Part shown: positions 8,799 to 17,745 of the stretch, one piece after another
Layout of the letters: every line of letters begins with the position of its first letter
Position numbering within the stretch: the first letter of the stretch is position 1
Assembly (NCBI RefSeq): GCF_018130615.1
Contig: NZ_JAFCKB010000003.1
Span: 248,001 to 312,000, forward strand
DNA from: Bradyrhizobium manausense
GTDB lineage: Bacteria; Pseudomonadota; Alphaproteobacteria; Rhizobiales; Xanthobacteraceae
Reading direction: 5' to 3'
DNA length: 64,000 bases
Notes under the pieces: generated by a model
The model's database searches: none
Told to the model about the DNA's origin: nothing
The model's input: only the letters and a program-made list of their open reading frames with translations
Position numbers and translations under genes: made by a program

Positions 8799-10229
8799 AT
8801 GGTCAATCGCATGCAATTCTACATCGACGGCGCCTGGGTCGATCCCGCCGTCAAGAAGTCCACCGCCGTGGTGAACCCCGCGACGGAAGAGGCGATGTAC
8901 GAGGTTGCGCTGGGCTCCAAGGCCGATGTGGATAAGGCGGTTGCCGCCGCCAAGCGCGCCTTTGCAACCTTCTCCCAGACCAGCCGCGAGGAGCGTGTCG
9001 CGCTGCTCACCAAGGTCATCGAGATCTACAAGGGCCGCCTCAAGGAGATCGGCGCCGCCGTCTCCGACGAGATGGGCGCGCCGCTGCCGATGGCGGAGAA
9101 GCTCCAGGCCGGCGCCGGCCTCGGCCATCTCATGACCACGCTCGACGTGCTCAAGAACTATCATTTCGAGGAGCCTGTCGGCACCGCCATGGTGCTGCGC
9201 GAGCCGATCGGCGTGGTCGGCATGATCACGCCCTGGAACTGGCCGCTCAACCAGATCGCCTGCAAGGTTGCGCCCGCGCTCGCCGCCGGCTGCACCATGA
9301 TCCTGAAGCCGTCGGAATTCACCCCGACCTCGGCGCTGATCTTCGCGGAAATCCTCCATGAAGCCGGCGTGCCGAAGGGCGTGTTCAATCTCGTCAACGG
9401 CCTCGGCCCCGAGGTCGGCGCCGCCATGAGCGAGCACCCCGACATCGACATGATCTCCTTCACCGGCTCGACCCGCGCCGGCATCGATGTTGCGAAGCGC
9501 GCCGCGCCGACCGTGAAGCGCGTCAGCCAGGAGCTCGGCGGCAAGTCGCCGAACGTCATCCTCGAAGGCGCCGACCTCACGAAGGCGGTGACCGGCGGCG
9601 TGATGCACATGTTCAACAACTCAGGCCAGTCCTGCAACGCGCCCTCGCGCATGATCGTGCCGCTGTCCAAGATGAAGGACGTCGCCGCGATCGCGAAGGC
9701 CGTCGCCGACAAGACCAAGGCGGGCGATCCGCGCGCCGAAGGCACCACCATCGGCCCGGTCGTCAACCGCGGCCAGTGGGACAAGATCCAGGGCCTGATC
9801 AAGAAGGGCATCGACGAGGGCGCAACGCTCGTCGCCGGCGGCCCGGGCCTGCCCGAAGGCGTCAACAAGGGCTTCTATGTCCGCCCGACCATCTTCGCCG
9901 ACGTCACCCCCGACATGACGATTGCGCGCGAAGAAATCTTCGGACCGGTGCTGACCATCATCGGCGCCAAGGACGAAGCCGACGCCGTGCAGATCGCCAA
10001 CGACACGCCGTATGGTCTCGCTGGTTACGTCACCGGCGCTTCGGTCGAGGACGCCAAGCGCGTCGGCCGTCAGATCCGCGCCGGCAACGTCAACCTCCAG
10101 GGCGTGCCCAACGACCGCTCTGCGCCGTTCGGCGGCTACAAGCAGTCGGGCAACGGCCGCGAATGGGGCAAGTACGGCCTCGAGGACTTCCTCGAAGTGA
10201 AGGCCGTCGCCGGCTTCAACGCAGCGTAG
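8799..10229 (+). CDS. NAD(P)-dependent aldehyde dehydrogenase
   Basis: Oxidises an aldehyde to the carboxylate; 476 residues, typical length. Motifs: ITPWNWPLNQIACK (cofactor site), FTGSTRAGIDVAKRA (Rossmann), catalytic Glu245 in QELGGKSPNVIL and nucleophile Cys279 in NNSGQSCNAPSRM; EEIFGPVLTI and FGGYKQSGNGREWG near the C terminus. ATG 8799 (MVNRMQFYIDG) is preceded by AAGAAGAGG. It stands 288 bases after the ThDP enzyme with a repeat between, so co-transcription is uncertain. A strong terminator follows. Substrate unknown. Confidence 0.92.
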   Translation: MVNRMQFYIDGAWVDPAVKKSTAVVNPATEEAMYEVALGSKADVDKAVAAAKRAFATFSQTSREERVALLTKVIEIYKGRLKEIGAAVSDEMGAPLPMAEKLQAGAGLGHLMTTLDVLKNYHFEEPVGTAMVLREPIGVVGMITPWNWPLNQIACKVAPALAAGCTMILKPSEFTPTSALIFAEILHEAGVPKGVFNLVNGLGPEVGAAMSEHPDIDMISFTGSTRAGIDVAKRAAPTVKRVSQELGGKSPNVILEGADLTKAVTGGVMHMFNNSGQSCNAPSRMIVPLSKMKDVAAIAKAVADKTKAGDPRAEGTTIGPVVNRGQWDKIQGLIKKGIDEGATLVAGGPGLPEGVNKGFYVRPTIFADVTPDMTIAREEIFGPVLTIIGAKDEADAVQIANDTPYGLAGYVTGASVEDAKRVGRQIRAGNVNLQGVPNDRSAPFGGYKQSGNGREWGKYGLEDFLEVKAVAGFNAA

Positions 10230-10251
10230 GCGTTAGAGCGCGAACAGAATG

Positions 10252-10290
10252 GCGCCGGAGCGGGCAACCGCTCCGGCGCTTTTGTTTTTT
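10252..10290 (+). terminator. Intrinsic terminator after aldehyde dehydrogenase
   Basis: Nine-base stem GCGCCGGAG / CTCCGGCGC (10252-10260, 10271-10279) with a 10-base loop, followed by TTTTGTTTTTT. Placed 22 bases after the stop. Confidence 0.88.
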
Positions 10291-10297
10291 GCTCCGT

Positions 10298-10340
10298 CGT
10301 CATTCCGGGGCGTCGCGACAGCGCGCGCCCCGGAATGACG
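10298..10340. repeat. Palindromic repeat (cattccgggg type)
   Basis: Arms CGTCATTCCGGGGCG and CGCCCCGGAATGACG (10298-10312, 10326-10340) are exact reverse complements. It lies between convergent genes. The same motif recurs at 25026-25065. Confidence 0.75.
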
Positions 10341-10356
10341 ATGGAGAGAGGAGCGC

Positions 10357-11334
10357 CTATCCCCCCAGCGCACCCTGCGTATTCACATACAGCGCGTAGA
10401 TCGATTGGCTCGCCGCCATGAACAGGCGGTTGCGCTTGACGCCGCCGAAGCAGAGATTGGCGCAGCGTTCGGGCAGCGCAATGCGCCCGATCATGACGCC
10501 GTCGGGCGCGAACACGACCACGCCGTCGAGCTCGGGATCGCCCATGCCCCAGCCGCACCAGAGATTGCCGTCGACGTCGCAGCGCATGCCGTCGGGCGTG
10601 CCGGGGCCCGCATCGATGTGCACGCGCTTGTTCGAGATCGTGGTGCCGTCAGCCGCAACATCATAGGCGAGGATTTTCCGGTTCGGTTGCCCACGCGATT
10701 CCACGACATAGAGGATCTTCTCATCCGGCGAGAAGCACAGTCCGTTCGGGCCGAGCACGCCCTCGGCGACGATCGTCGCCTTGCGGCTCACGGGATCGAG
10801 CCGGTAGACGTTCGGATCGATCTCGCTCTCGGCCTTGTAGCCCTCGTAATTGCCGAGCAGGCCGAAGGTCGGATCGGTGAACCAGATCGAGCCGTCTGAT
10901 TTGACAACGACATCGTTCGGCGAGTTCAACCGCTTGCCGTTGAATTGATCCATCAGCACGGTGGTCCCGCCGTCATATTCGGTGCGGGTCACGCGGCGGC
11001 CGCCGTGCTCGCAGGTGACGAGCCGGCCCTGGCGATCCCTGGTGTTGCCGTTGGCGAAATTGGAGGGCTTTCGGAACACCGAAACCGCGCCGGTCTCTTC
11101 CTCCCATTTGACGATGCGCTGGTTCGGGATGTCGCTGCAGAGCAGATAGCGCCCGTCCCCGAACCACACCGGGCCTTCGGCCCAGCGCAGGCCGGTCGCC
11201 AGCCGTTCCACGGCGGAGAGCTTCAACCAGTATTTTTCGAAGCGGGGATCGAGGGCGTGAATGGCCGGATCGGGGTAATAGGTCGCCGGCCGCCAGCCTG
11301 GCCGCTCCTGGATGTGGGACGATGCCTCATTCAT
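10357..11334 (-). CDS. SMP-30/gluconolactonase/LRE-family lactonase
   Basis: Six-bladed beta-propeller calcium lactonase, 325 residues, hydrolysing sugar lactones. Typical segments: GLRWAEGPVWFGDGRYLLCSD (metal-ligand Glu in the AEGP segment), NSPNDVVVKSDGSIWFTDP (Asn ligand), GPNGLCFSPDEKILYV (Asn) and PDGMRCDVDGNLW (Asp). Start taken at ATG 11334 (MNEASSHIQERPGW); a longer frame reaches 11409 but would enter the divergent promoter region. Divergent from a uronate-dehydrogenase-like gene 89 bases away. The pair would make and open an aldarolactone, which suggests the substrate class. Confidence 0.88.
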   Translation of the reverse strand: MNEASSHIQERPGWRPATYYPDPAIHALDPRFEKYWLKLSAVERLATGLRWAEGPVWFGDGRYLLCSDIPNQRIVKWEEETGAVSVFRKPSNFANGNTRDRQGRLVTCEHGGRRVTRTEYDGGTTVLMDQFNGKRLNSPNDVVVKSDGSIWFTDPTFGLLGNYEGYKAESEIDPNVYRLDPVSRKATIVAEGVLGPNGLCFSPDEKILYVVESRGQPNRKILAYDVAADGTTISNKRVHIDAGPGTPDGMRCDVDGNLWCGWGMGDPELDGVVVFAPDGVMIGRIALPERCANLCFGGVKRNRLFMAASQSIYALYVNTQGALGG

Positions 11335-11423
11335 GTCGGTTCTCTCGTTTCGTTCCCTCTGGACAATCCAGCTACCATCAGTGATCAACGACCGCAAATC
11401 GGTCGCCAAAGACGAGGAAAGAC

Positions 11424-12248
11424 ATGCCGCGCATCTTGATGACGGGAGCTTCGGGTGGAATCGGAACGCGCCTGCGCAAATTGCTGCCGCCGATCTATCC
11501 GGACCTGCTGCTCTCCGACATCCGCCCGCCTGCGGACCTCGGGCCGAACGAGCAGTTCAAGGCGGCTGATCTCTCCGACCTCGCGCAGTGCGAGGCGATC
11601 TGCGAGGGCGTCGACGGCATCATCCATTTCGGCGGCTATTCGGTCGAAGGTCCGTGGAACGACATCCTCCAGGCCAACATCATCGGCGGCTACAATCTGT
11701 TCGAGGCCGCGTACCGCAAGGGCGTCAAGCGCGTGGTGTTCGCGTCCTCGAACCATGCCGTCGGCTTCTATCCGCGCCACCGCAGGATCGACACCGACGT
11801 CACCGCGCGCCCGGACGGCCGCTATGGCGTCAGCAAGGTGTTCGGCGAAGCGCTCGGCGCGCTCTATGCCGACAAGCACGGCTTGAAAGTGACGTGCCTG
11901 CGCATCGGCAATTTCGGTGACGTGCCGCTGGACCTTCGCCGCATCTCGATCTGGCTGAAGCCGGAAGATCTGGTGCAGCTCTGCCAGATCGGGCTCGAGC
12001 ATCCCGACATCCATTTCGAGATCTTCTACGGCGTGTCGCTGAACGAGCGCGCCTGGTGGGACAACCACCGCGCCTACGAATTCGGCTACCGCCCGACCGG
12101 CCGCTCCGAGGATCACGTCGCGCACGCCATGGCCGAGCAGGCCAAGCTGAAGCCCGATCCGATCGGCGATCATTTCCAGGGCGGCGCGTTCTGCAGCAAC
12201 GAGTTCGACGGCGATAAGAGCCGGATCATTGATTGGAATAAGCGGTAG
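11424..12248 (+). CDS. udh: NAD-dependent epimerase/dehydratase family, uronate dehydrogenase-like
   Basis: Short-chain dehydrogenase, 274 residues. NAD motif TGASGGIG near the N terminus, catalytic Tyr and Lys in YGVSKVFGE. The stretch NIIGGYNLFEAAYRKGVKR-VVFASSNHAVGFYP and the later WWDNH and FQGGAF segments recall Agrobacterium uronate dehydrogenase, which oxidises hexuronates to aldarolactones. ATG 11424 has GAGGAAA upstream. The divergent SMP-30 lactonase would hydrolyse the product. Symbol given by family resemblance; activity on glucuronate or galacturonate not proven. Confidence 0.82.
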   Translation: MPRILMTGASGGIGTRLRKLLPPIYPDLLLSDIRPPADLGPNEQFKAADLSDLAQCEAICEGVDGIIHFGGYSVEGPWNDILQANIIGGYNLFEAAYRKGVKRVVFASSNHAVGFYPRHRRIDTDVTARPDGRYGVSKVFGEALGALYADKHGLKVTCLRIGNFGDVPLDLRRISIWLKPEDLVQLCQIGLEHPDIHFEIFYGVSLNERAWWDNHRAYEFGYRPTGRSEDHVAHAMAEQAKLKPDPIGDHFQGGAFCSNEFDGDKSRIIDWNKR

Positions 12249-12310
12249 GGGAAGCGACGCGAGCTGTCTCACAAGGACAGTGAGAGTTGGGCTCGCAGAG
12301 AGATCCTCAC

Positions 12311-12384
12311 CGTCATGGCCGGGCTTGTCCCGCCGCGCCGAAGCGGCTTCGGCCGCGCAGGCGGGACAAGCCCGGGCAATGACG
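12311..12384. repeat. Inverted repeat (gggcttgtcccgcc type)
   Basis: Arms around GGCCGGGCTTGTCCCGCC (left) and GGCGGGACAAGCCCGGGC (right), with a shorter inner palindrome GCCGAAGCGGCTTCGGC. Third sequence class of dispersed palindrome in the window; follows the uronate-dehydrogenase-like gene. Confidence 0.75.
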
Positions 12385-12463
12385 GCCCATTGACATAGAT
12401 CAATCTCACTGCAGGCATCGTCTGGCTCTCGATTGGTGCGATCGCAATTCGAGAACCACGACA

Positions 12464-12877
12464 ATGAAGTTCAAATTGTCAGTCGTCGCAACGCTTGCGA
12501 TGATCGCTTCAAGACCAGTGCAAGCTGCAGCGCTCAGCGACGCCGAGGCGACATTCCTCGACCAGCTCGTCACCGCATCGGTGGTGCTGGAGCAGCGATG
12601 CGTCGGCTTTGAAGCCGATGGCGCCGGCGGCGTTCAACTCGGCGCCCGGCTTCTTGGCGGCCCCAATGCGGCGATGGCGATGATCGACGCTTATTCGGCG
12701 GCCATCAAGGCCCGCAATGGCGAGAGCTACGATCCCCGTAAATTCCGTCCCGAGGTCTCCGACGCGGCCAGTAAAACCTTCAAGCGCGTCCGGACGGATT
12801 TAATCAGGAGTCCGAAAAGGGCGTGCGCCGATTACGGTGATAGCAGCGTGGATCGCGGTCTGCTGAGGCGTTACTGA
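12464..12877 (+). CDS. Hypothetical exported protein
   Basis: 137 residues. N-terminal signal peptide MKFKLSVVATLAMIASRPVQA with a probable AxA-type cleavage site near VQAAA, then a soluble alpha-helical-looking domain with two internal cysteines (QRCVGF, RACADYG), which could form a disulfide in the periplasm. No recognised family. No strong ribosome binding site. Its upstream DNA holds a palindromic repeat; the downstream gene faces it, so it is monocistronic. Confidence 0.65.
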   Translation: MKFKLSVVATLAMIASRPVQAAALSDAEATFLDQLVTASVVLEQRCVGFEADGAGGVQLGARLLGGPNAAMAMIDAYSAAIKARNGESYDPRKFRPEVSDAASKTFKRVRTDLIRSPKRACADYGDSSVDRGLLRRY

Positions 12878-12912
12878 ACGGGCGACAAGCCCTTGATTGA
12901 CGAAGGCTGCTT

Positions 12913-13596
12913 CTAGGCTCCACTCGCAAATCCCACGAAAGTCGTCGCTTCATCGACCGACTTGCGCTCGGATATGACGGCATTGGCAGGAAAGCTGTGA
13001 TCTGGCCAGCCCAACGCGATGCTTTTCATGATCACTTGATCATCCGCGATCCCGGCATGCTCGCGCACGACGGGGGATTGCATGATGCCCTGGCTGTTGA
13101 TTACGGCGCCAAGCCCCCGCGACCAGGCCGCGTTGACGAGCGCGGTCGCAACGGCGCCGCAGTCGAAGGCCGTATCGTCGCTGGAGGCCAACTGGCGATC
13201 GTATGTGATGATCACGCAGACAGGCGCGTCGAACTGGCGAAAGCCGCGCAGGACCCAGTCTTGGCGCTGCTGCTTGTCATCTCGCGCAATTCCCATGGCA
13301 CTGAACAGCTGCTTGGCAACGCCAATCTGGCGTTCGCGATGCACGCCCTCGAATGCCTGGCCGGTTCGAAATTCGCGCGAGTGCGGCACGCCCGCCAGAT
13401 TGCGCTCGGTGTTGCCCTGACGGATACGGTCCAGCGGTGCTCCGGTGATGACATAGAAATTCCACGGCTGGGTATTCATCGACGAAGGCGCGCGCATGGC
13501 CAGCGCCAGGATTTCCTTGATCAATTCCGGCGGGACGGGGTCGGGCTTGTAACCGCGAATGCTTCGCCGGCCGAGAATGACATCATCAAATTCCAT
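12913..13596 (-). CDS. Nitroreductase family protein
   Basis: FMN-dependent NAD(P)H oxidoreductase, 227 residues. N-terminal FMN-binding segment LGRRSIRGYKPDPVP and MRAPSSMNTQPWNFYV are characteristic; WSRGLGAVINSQGI and SIALGWPDHSFPANAV near the end complete the fold. Start ATG 13596 (MEFDDVILGRRS) is the usual family start. Substrate (nitroaromatic, quinone, flavin) cannot be assigned. Not obviously in an operon. Confidence 0.9.
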   Translation of the reverse strand: MEFDDVILGRRSIRGYKPDPVPPELIKEILALAMRAPSSMNTQPWNFYVITGAPLDRIRQGNTERNLAGVPHSREFRTGQAFEGVHRERQIGVAKQLFSAMGIARDDKQQRQDWVLRGFRQFDAPVCVIITYDRQLASSDDTAFDCGAVATALVNAAWSRGLGAVINSQGIMQSPVVREHAGIADDQVIMKSIALGWPDHSFPANAVISERKSVDEATTFVGFASGA

Positions 13597-13722
13597 GTTG
13601 CGGCATCCTGAAATTGATATCAGGTCGCGTTCTCCCTCACAGTTCTGATCATGTCCATCACTTTCACGAGCAAAAGGCTTGGCCTTTGCCCGTTTGCCGA
13701 CGTGCTATTCCAAATTCTGACG

Positions 13723-14037
13723 TCACGAAGGCTGTTTCAGCGGCGCGTCGGAGAATGCTTTGCGAAGTGCGGGCAATCTACCCGACAGCCCCATATTTTC
13801 GGCGGCACGTTCCAGATCACGCCAAAATCCGCCGTGAGCGGAGAGGAGATGACCGAGCTCCTCGATCGTGTCGAGCGCTAGCTCGAGTTCATTGTGTGCG
13901 AGGAATTCCTGATATTGCTTCAGCAGCGTAACGCGCGCGTGCTCATGTTGAGCTGGGCTGTCCGGCAGCGCATGTCGCGCCCGTTCGAGCAGCGTCTCGG
14001 TGATCTTCCAGCTTTTGATAAGCTGATGGTCCGGCAT
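13723..14037 (-). CDS. Hypothetical small helical protein
   Basis: 104 residues, no recognised family. The composition is protein-like (alternating charged and Leu/Ala positions, e.g. LALDTIEELGHLLSAHGGFW) and it reads as a four-helix-type soluble protein without signal or membrane segment. ATG 14037 lacks a clear ribosome binding site. It lies 50 bases downstream of the GntR gene on the same strand and could be co-transcribed. An opposite-strand frame covers part of the region but looks less protein-like. Confidence 0.5.
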   Translation of the reverse strand: MPDHQLIKSWKITETLLERARHALPDSPAQHEHARVTLLKQYQEFLAHNELELALDTIEELGHLLSAHGGFWRDLERAAENMGLSGRLPALRKAFSDAPLKQPS

Positions 14038-14087
14038 CAGATCATTTTAGTAGATCTGGATGCCTGGCGGCGATGTCACGCGCGGGC

Positions 14088-14768
14088 TCAAAGCGTCTCC
14101 CCCGCAATCCTCTCCAGATAATCCTTCTTGCTGAACTGCATGTGATCCACACACAGCTGCGCCAGCGCCCAGCTGTCGCGGCCTTTCAACAGCTCGATCA
14201 TCAGCTCGTGCTGGCGGCGTGATTGCGCAAGCCCCTCGCGATCGGCGAGGTTTTTTGCGCGCATCGGCAGCGTCAAGCTCATATAGTCCTGCAGCGAGCG
14301 CACCAGATAGGGATTGCCGCAGGCCGAAAACAGCGCGAGGTGGAAGGCGTCGTTGGCTTCGTGGATGCCCCGCAGATCCTGCACATCCGCCTTCGCGCAA
14401 TAGTCGCGTTGCAGGGCGGCGAGCTCGTCGATCAGGCCTTGCGGCGCGGGCAGGGGGATCATCAGCGCGGCCTGCCGCGTCAGCATCTCCCTGACTTCGT
14501 AGATCTGCCGGACCTCCTCGGCCGAGTAGAACCGCACGGTGGCGCCGACGTTCTTCCCGCGGCGGACGATGCCGCGGCGCTCGGCATCGACCAGCGCCTG
14601 CCGCACGAAGTGGCGCGAGGTGCCGTAGCGCGACATCAGCGCGTCTTCGGTCAGCCGCGCGCCCGGCGCGAAGCGGCCGAAGATGATGTCCTCCTCCAGC
14701 CGCGCAACGACGTCATCCGGATCGTCGCGCCTGATAGCCATGGCGTCTGCGGTGCGAATGTCGGACAT
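14088..14768 (-). CDS. GntR-family (FadR/FCD subfamily) transcriptional regulator
   Basis: 226 residues. N-terminal winged HTH (ARLEEDIIFGRFAPGARLTED, SRYGTSRHFVRQALVDAERR) and an all-helical C-terminal FCD ligand domain with the metal-binding pattern: Asp/His in HEANDAFHLALF, then QHELMIELLKG and CVDHMQF. Divergent from the sugar-acid dehydratase and TRAP genes; the shared 174-base region holds a palindrome and inverted copies that look like its operator. Such regulators usually repress and are released by a carboxylic or sugar-acid effector. Confidence 0.9.
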   Translation of the reverse strand: MSDIRTADAMAIRRDDPDDVVARLEEDIIFGRFAPGARLTEDALMSRYGTSRHFVRQALVDAERRGIVRRGKNVGATVRFYSAEEVRQIYEVREMLTRQAALMIPLPAPQGLIDELAALQRDYCAKADVQDLRGIHEANDAFHLALFSACGNPYLVRSLQDYMSLTLPMRAKNLADREGLAQSRRQHELMIELLKGRDSWALAQLCVDHMQFSKKDYLERIAGETL

Positions 14769-14822
14769 GCCCTCAGCCTCCCGGCGCCCGCCGGCTCGCC
14801 CCTAGGGAGCAGGGAAGGGGCA

Positions 14823-14898
14823 GATTGTCAATAATCCGGATGATTTATGGTACGACGGTCCATAAATGATGGGATAGACGCGTGTCTTATTGACAATC
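14823..14898. promoter_or_regulatory. Divergent control region: FCD operator palindrome and mirrored -35 boxes
   Basis: GATTGTCAATAA (14823-14834) and TTATTGACAATC (14887-14898) are exact inverted copies, each placing TTGACA on the strand reading outward. Centred between them is ATTTATGG-N9-CCATAAAT (14843-14867), a palindrome containing TGGTAC, compatible with GntR/FadR sites. Interpretation as operator plus divergent -35 elements is inference; the -10 boxes are poor (best TACCAC at 14912 on the plus strand). Confidence 0.6.
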
Positions 14899-14942
14899 GG
14901 GGGCCAGGCTGTACCACAATGGGAGCCTAAGGAGTGACGTGG

Positions 14943-16661
14943 ATGACGAGTGGTTTGCGCAAGGGTCTGACGAGCTATGGCGATGCCGGCTTCTCGCTGT
15001 TCCTGCGCAAGGCGTTCATCAAGGCCATGGGCTATTCCGACGACGCTCTGGAGCGTCCGATCGTCGGCATCACCAACACCTATAGCGACTACAATCCCTG
15101 CCACGGGAACGTCCCGCAGATTATCGAGGCCGCCAAGCGCGGCGTGATGCTGTCGGGCGCGATGCCGTTCGTGTTCCCGACCATCTCGATCGCCGAGAGC
15201 TTTGCGCATCCGACCTCGATGTACTTACGCAACCTGATGGCGATGGACACCGAGGAGATGATCCGGGCCCAGCCGATGGATTCGGTGATCGTGATCGGAG
15301 GCTGCGACAAGACGCTGCCGGCGCAGGTGATGGCGGCGATCAGCGCCGATTTGCCGACGGTGGTCATTCCCGTGGGACCGATGGTCGTCGGCCATCACAA
15401 GGGCGAGGTGTTGGGCGCGTGCACGGACTGCCGCCGCCTCTGGGGCAAGTATCGCGCCGGCGAGATGGACGATGCCGAGATCGAAGCCGTCAACGGCCGC
15501 CTCGCGCCATCGGTCGGCACCTGCATGGTGATGGGTACGGCCTCGACCATGGCCTGCATGATCGAAGCCATGGGCCTGTCGCTGCCGATGAGCGCGACGA
15601 TCCCGGCGCCGCATGCCGAGCGTTTCCGCCTCGCCGAGGCGAGCGGCAAGGTCGCGGCCGAGATGGCCAAGACCAAGGGCCCCAAGCCGAGCGAGCTTTT
15701 GACGCCGGCCTCTTTCAAAAACGCGCAGGTCGTGCTGCAGGCGATCGGCGGCTCGACCAACGGCTTGATCCATCTGACCGCGATGGTGCATCGCTCGCCG
15801 CACCGTCTCGATCTCAGCGTGTTCGATCAGATCGGTCGCGAGGTGCCGGTGCTGGTCGATCTCAAGCCCTCGGGCGAGCACTATATGGAGCATTTCCATC
15901 ACGCCGGCGGCGTGCCGAAACTGCTGGCGCAACTCGGCGATCTCGTCGATCTCGATGCCAAGACGATCTCGGGCCAGACGCTGCGCAATGTCGTCGCGAA
16001 TGCGGAGGATGTGCCCGGCCAGGACGCGATCCGCTCGCGCGACAATCCGATCAAGAAGGAGGGCGGCCTCGCCGTCCTGCACGGCAACCTCGCGCCGCGC
16101 GGCGCTGTGATCAAGCAGTCCGCCGCGAGCCCGAAATTGTTGAAGCATACGGGGCGCGCCGTGGTGTTCGAATCCGTCGAGGATATGACGCTGCGCGTCG
16201 ACGATCCCGATCTCGACGTCACCGCCGATGACGTGCTCGTGCTGCGCAATGCCGGTCCCAAGGGCGCGCCGGGCATGCCCGAGGCGGGCTATCTGCCGAT
16301 CCCGAGGAAGCTCGCGCGTTCCGGCACCAAGGACATGGTGCGCATTTCGGATGCGCGCATGAGCGGCACCGCATTCGGCACCATCGTTCTCCACATCACG
16401 CCGGAATCCGCCGTTGGCGGGCCGCTGGCGCTGGTCAAGAACGGCGACAAGATCAGCCTGGATGTGGCCAGGCGCAGCATCGAGCTCTTGGTCGATGCCG
16501 CCGAGCTCGAGCGCCGGCGCGCGGCCGTGAAGCCGCCTGCTGCGCTCGATGAAGTTCGGCGCGGCTACGCCTGGCTGTTCAACGAGACCATCATGCAGGC
16601 CGACGAGGGCTGCGACTTCGACTTCATGCAGAGGACTGGGAAGAAGACCGAAAAGGGCTGA
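14943..16661 (+). CDS. Sugar-acid dehydratase, IlvD/Edd family
   Basis: Fe-S/Mg dehydratase, 572 residues. Cluster cysteines sit in DYNPCHGN, GGCDKTLPAQ and GTCMVMGTASTM; the C-terminal MVRISDARMSGTAFGTIVLH and ESAVGGPLALVKNGD resemble the pentonate/gluconate dehydratases (arabinonate, xylonate) more than the biosynthetic dihydroxy-acid dehydratase. ATG 14943 has AAGGAG eight bases upstream; GTG 14934 overlaps that site and is less likely. It is followed by TRAP genes and controlled by a divergent GntR regulator, so it probably dehydrates an imported aldonate to a 2-keto-3-deoxy acid. Exact sugar acid unknown. Confidence 0.88.
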   Translation: MTSGLRKGLTSYGDAGFSLFLRKAFIKAMGYSDDALERPIVGITNTYSDYNPCHGNVPQIIEAAKRGVMLSGAMPFVFPTISIAESFAHPTSMYLRNLMAMDTEEMIRAQPMDSVIVIGGCDKTLPAQVMAAISADLPTVVIPVGPMVVGHHKGEVLGACTDCRRLWGKYRAGEMDDAEIEAVNGRLAPSVGTCMVMGTASTMACMIEAMGLSLPMSATIPAPHAERFRLAEASGKVAAEMAKTKGPKPSELLTPASFKNAQVVLQAIGGSTNGLIHLTAMVHRSPHRLDLSVFDQIGREVPVLVDLKPSGEHYMEHFHHAGGVPKLLAQLGDLVDLDAKTISGQTLRNVVANAEDVPGQDAIRSRDNPIKKEGGLAVLHGNLAPRGAVIKQSAASPKLLKHTGRAVVFESVEDMTLRVDDPDLDVTADDVLVLRNAGPKGAPGMPEAGYLPIPRKLARSGTKDMVRISDARMSGTAFGTIVLHITPESAVGGPLALVKNGDKISLDVARRSIELLVDAAELERRRAAVKPPAALDEVRRGYAWLFNETIMQADEGCDFDFMQRTGKKTEKG

Positions 16662-16723
16662 TCAACACTCGAACGAGCGCCCAGACCGCTGAAAGCGGCG
16701 GGCGATAAAAACAGGGGGAGACG

Positions 16724-17731
16724 ATGATTGCACGATCCTTGCCAGGATTCTTACACGGCTTGGTGGCTGTGGCTGCCATGCTGTTCGTCACGGGCGCCGG
16801 AGCACAGGAGGTGAAGCATTATCGCTTCGCCTATGACCAGCCCCGCAACACCGGCTACTCGATCGCCGGCGATCTCTTTGCCGACAAGCTCAAGGAATTG
16901 AGCAAAGGCACCATGATCATCGACCAGTACCCCGGCGCGCAGCTCGGGCAGGAGCCGCAGGTGCTTCAGCTCGTGAAGGCCGGCGACGTCGAATTCTCCA
17001 TCGTCTCGTCGGCCAACACCGCGACGATCTCGCCGCAGGCCGGCGTGATGTCGCTGCACTATCTGTTCCGCGACGAGAACCACGTGATTAAGGGCCTTGC
17101 TGATCCGAAGGTGTTCGAAGCCCTCAAGGCTATGATCGAGGAGACCACGCAAGGCCTGCACCTCATCGGTACGGGTTCGCAGGGCGTGCGCCACATGTAT
17201 TCCAAGAAGGAGATCCATAATGTGGCTGATATCAAGGGTCTGAAAGTCCGCGTGCAGGCGACCGCGACCGAAGACACCATGTTCCCCGCCTATGGCGCCC
17301 AGACCGTGCACATGCCGTTCGGCAGTGTCTACACGTCGTTGCAGACCGGCGTCGTCGACGTTGCCGAGAACAGCATCAACGTCTACCTCGTCAACAAGCA
17401 CTACGAGGTCGCCCCGGTGCTGAACATCACCGAGCACGAGGCCAACAACGCGCTGGTGTTCGTCTCCGACAAGCTCTGGCAGAGCCTGTCGGCCGAGCAG
17501 AAGGGCTGGGTGCAGACGGCGGCCAACGAGATCAGCACGAAGGAGCCGGCCAAGGCGTTCGATCTCGAGCGCAGCGCGGCCGAGAAGCTGAAGAAGATGG
17601 GCGTCAAGATTGTGGACAACGTCGACAAGAAGAGCTTCACGGCGATCGCCGACCCCTATCTCGACAAGCTCGCCAAGGAGCTCGGCCCGCATGCCGAGAA
17701 GATCAAGGATTTGATCCGGTCGATTAATTAG
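16724..17731 (+). CDS. TRAP transporter periplasmic substrate-binding protein (DctP family)
   Basis: 335 residues with signal peptide (hydrophobic core GLVAVAAMLFVTGAGAQ). Binds a carboxylate substrate in the periplasm and delivers it to the QM permease. DctP features: YPGAQLGQEPQVLQLVKAGD, and DIKGLKVRVQATATE containing the conserved Arg that salt-bridges the carboxylate; MPFGSVYTSLQTGVVDVAEN follows. ATG 16724 has GGGGGAG upstream. First gene of the dctPQM set, 62 bases after the sugar-acid dehydratase and probably co-regulated with it. Confidence 0.93.
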   Translation: MIARSLPGFLHGLVAVAAMLFVTGAGAQEVKHYRFAYDQPRNTGYSIAGDLFADKLKELSKGTMIIDQYPGAQLGQEPQVLQLVKAGDVEFSIVSSANTATISPQAGVMSLHYLFRDENHVIKGLADPKVFEALKAMIEETTQGLHLIGTGSQGVRHMYSKKEIHNVADIKGLKVRVQATATEDTMFPAYGAQTVHMPFGSVYTSLQTGVVDVAENSINVYLVNKHYEVAPVLNITEHEANNALVFVSDKLWQSLSAEQKGWVQTAANEISTKEPAKAFDLERSAAEKLKKMGVKIVDNVDKKSFTAIADPYLDKLAKELGPHAEKIKDLIRSIN

Positions 17732-17745
17732 GCCGCGGGCGCCTT

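Noticed and set aside
13614-13931. Plus-strand frames opposite the 104-residue hypothetical gene
   Set aside because: Translations are Arg/Ser-rich without structure, and the minus-strand frame has a more protein-like composition; still, this locus is the least certain coding call.
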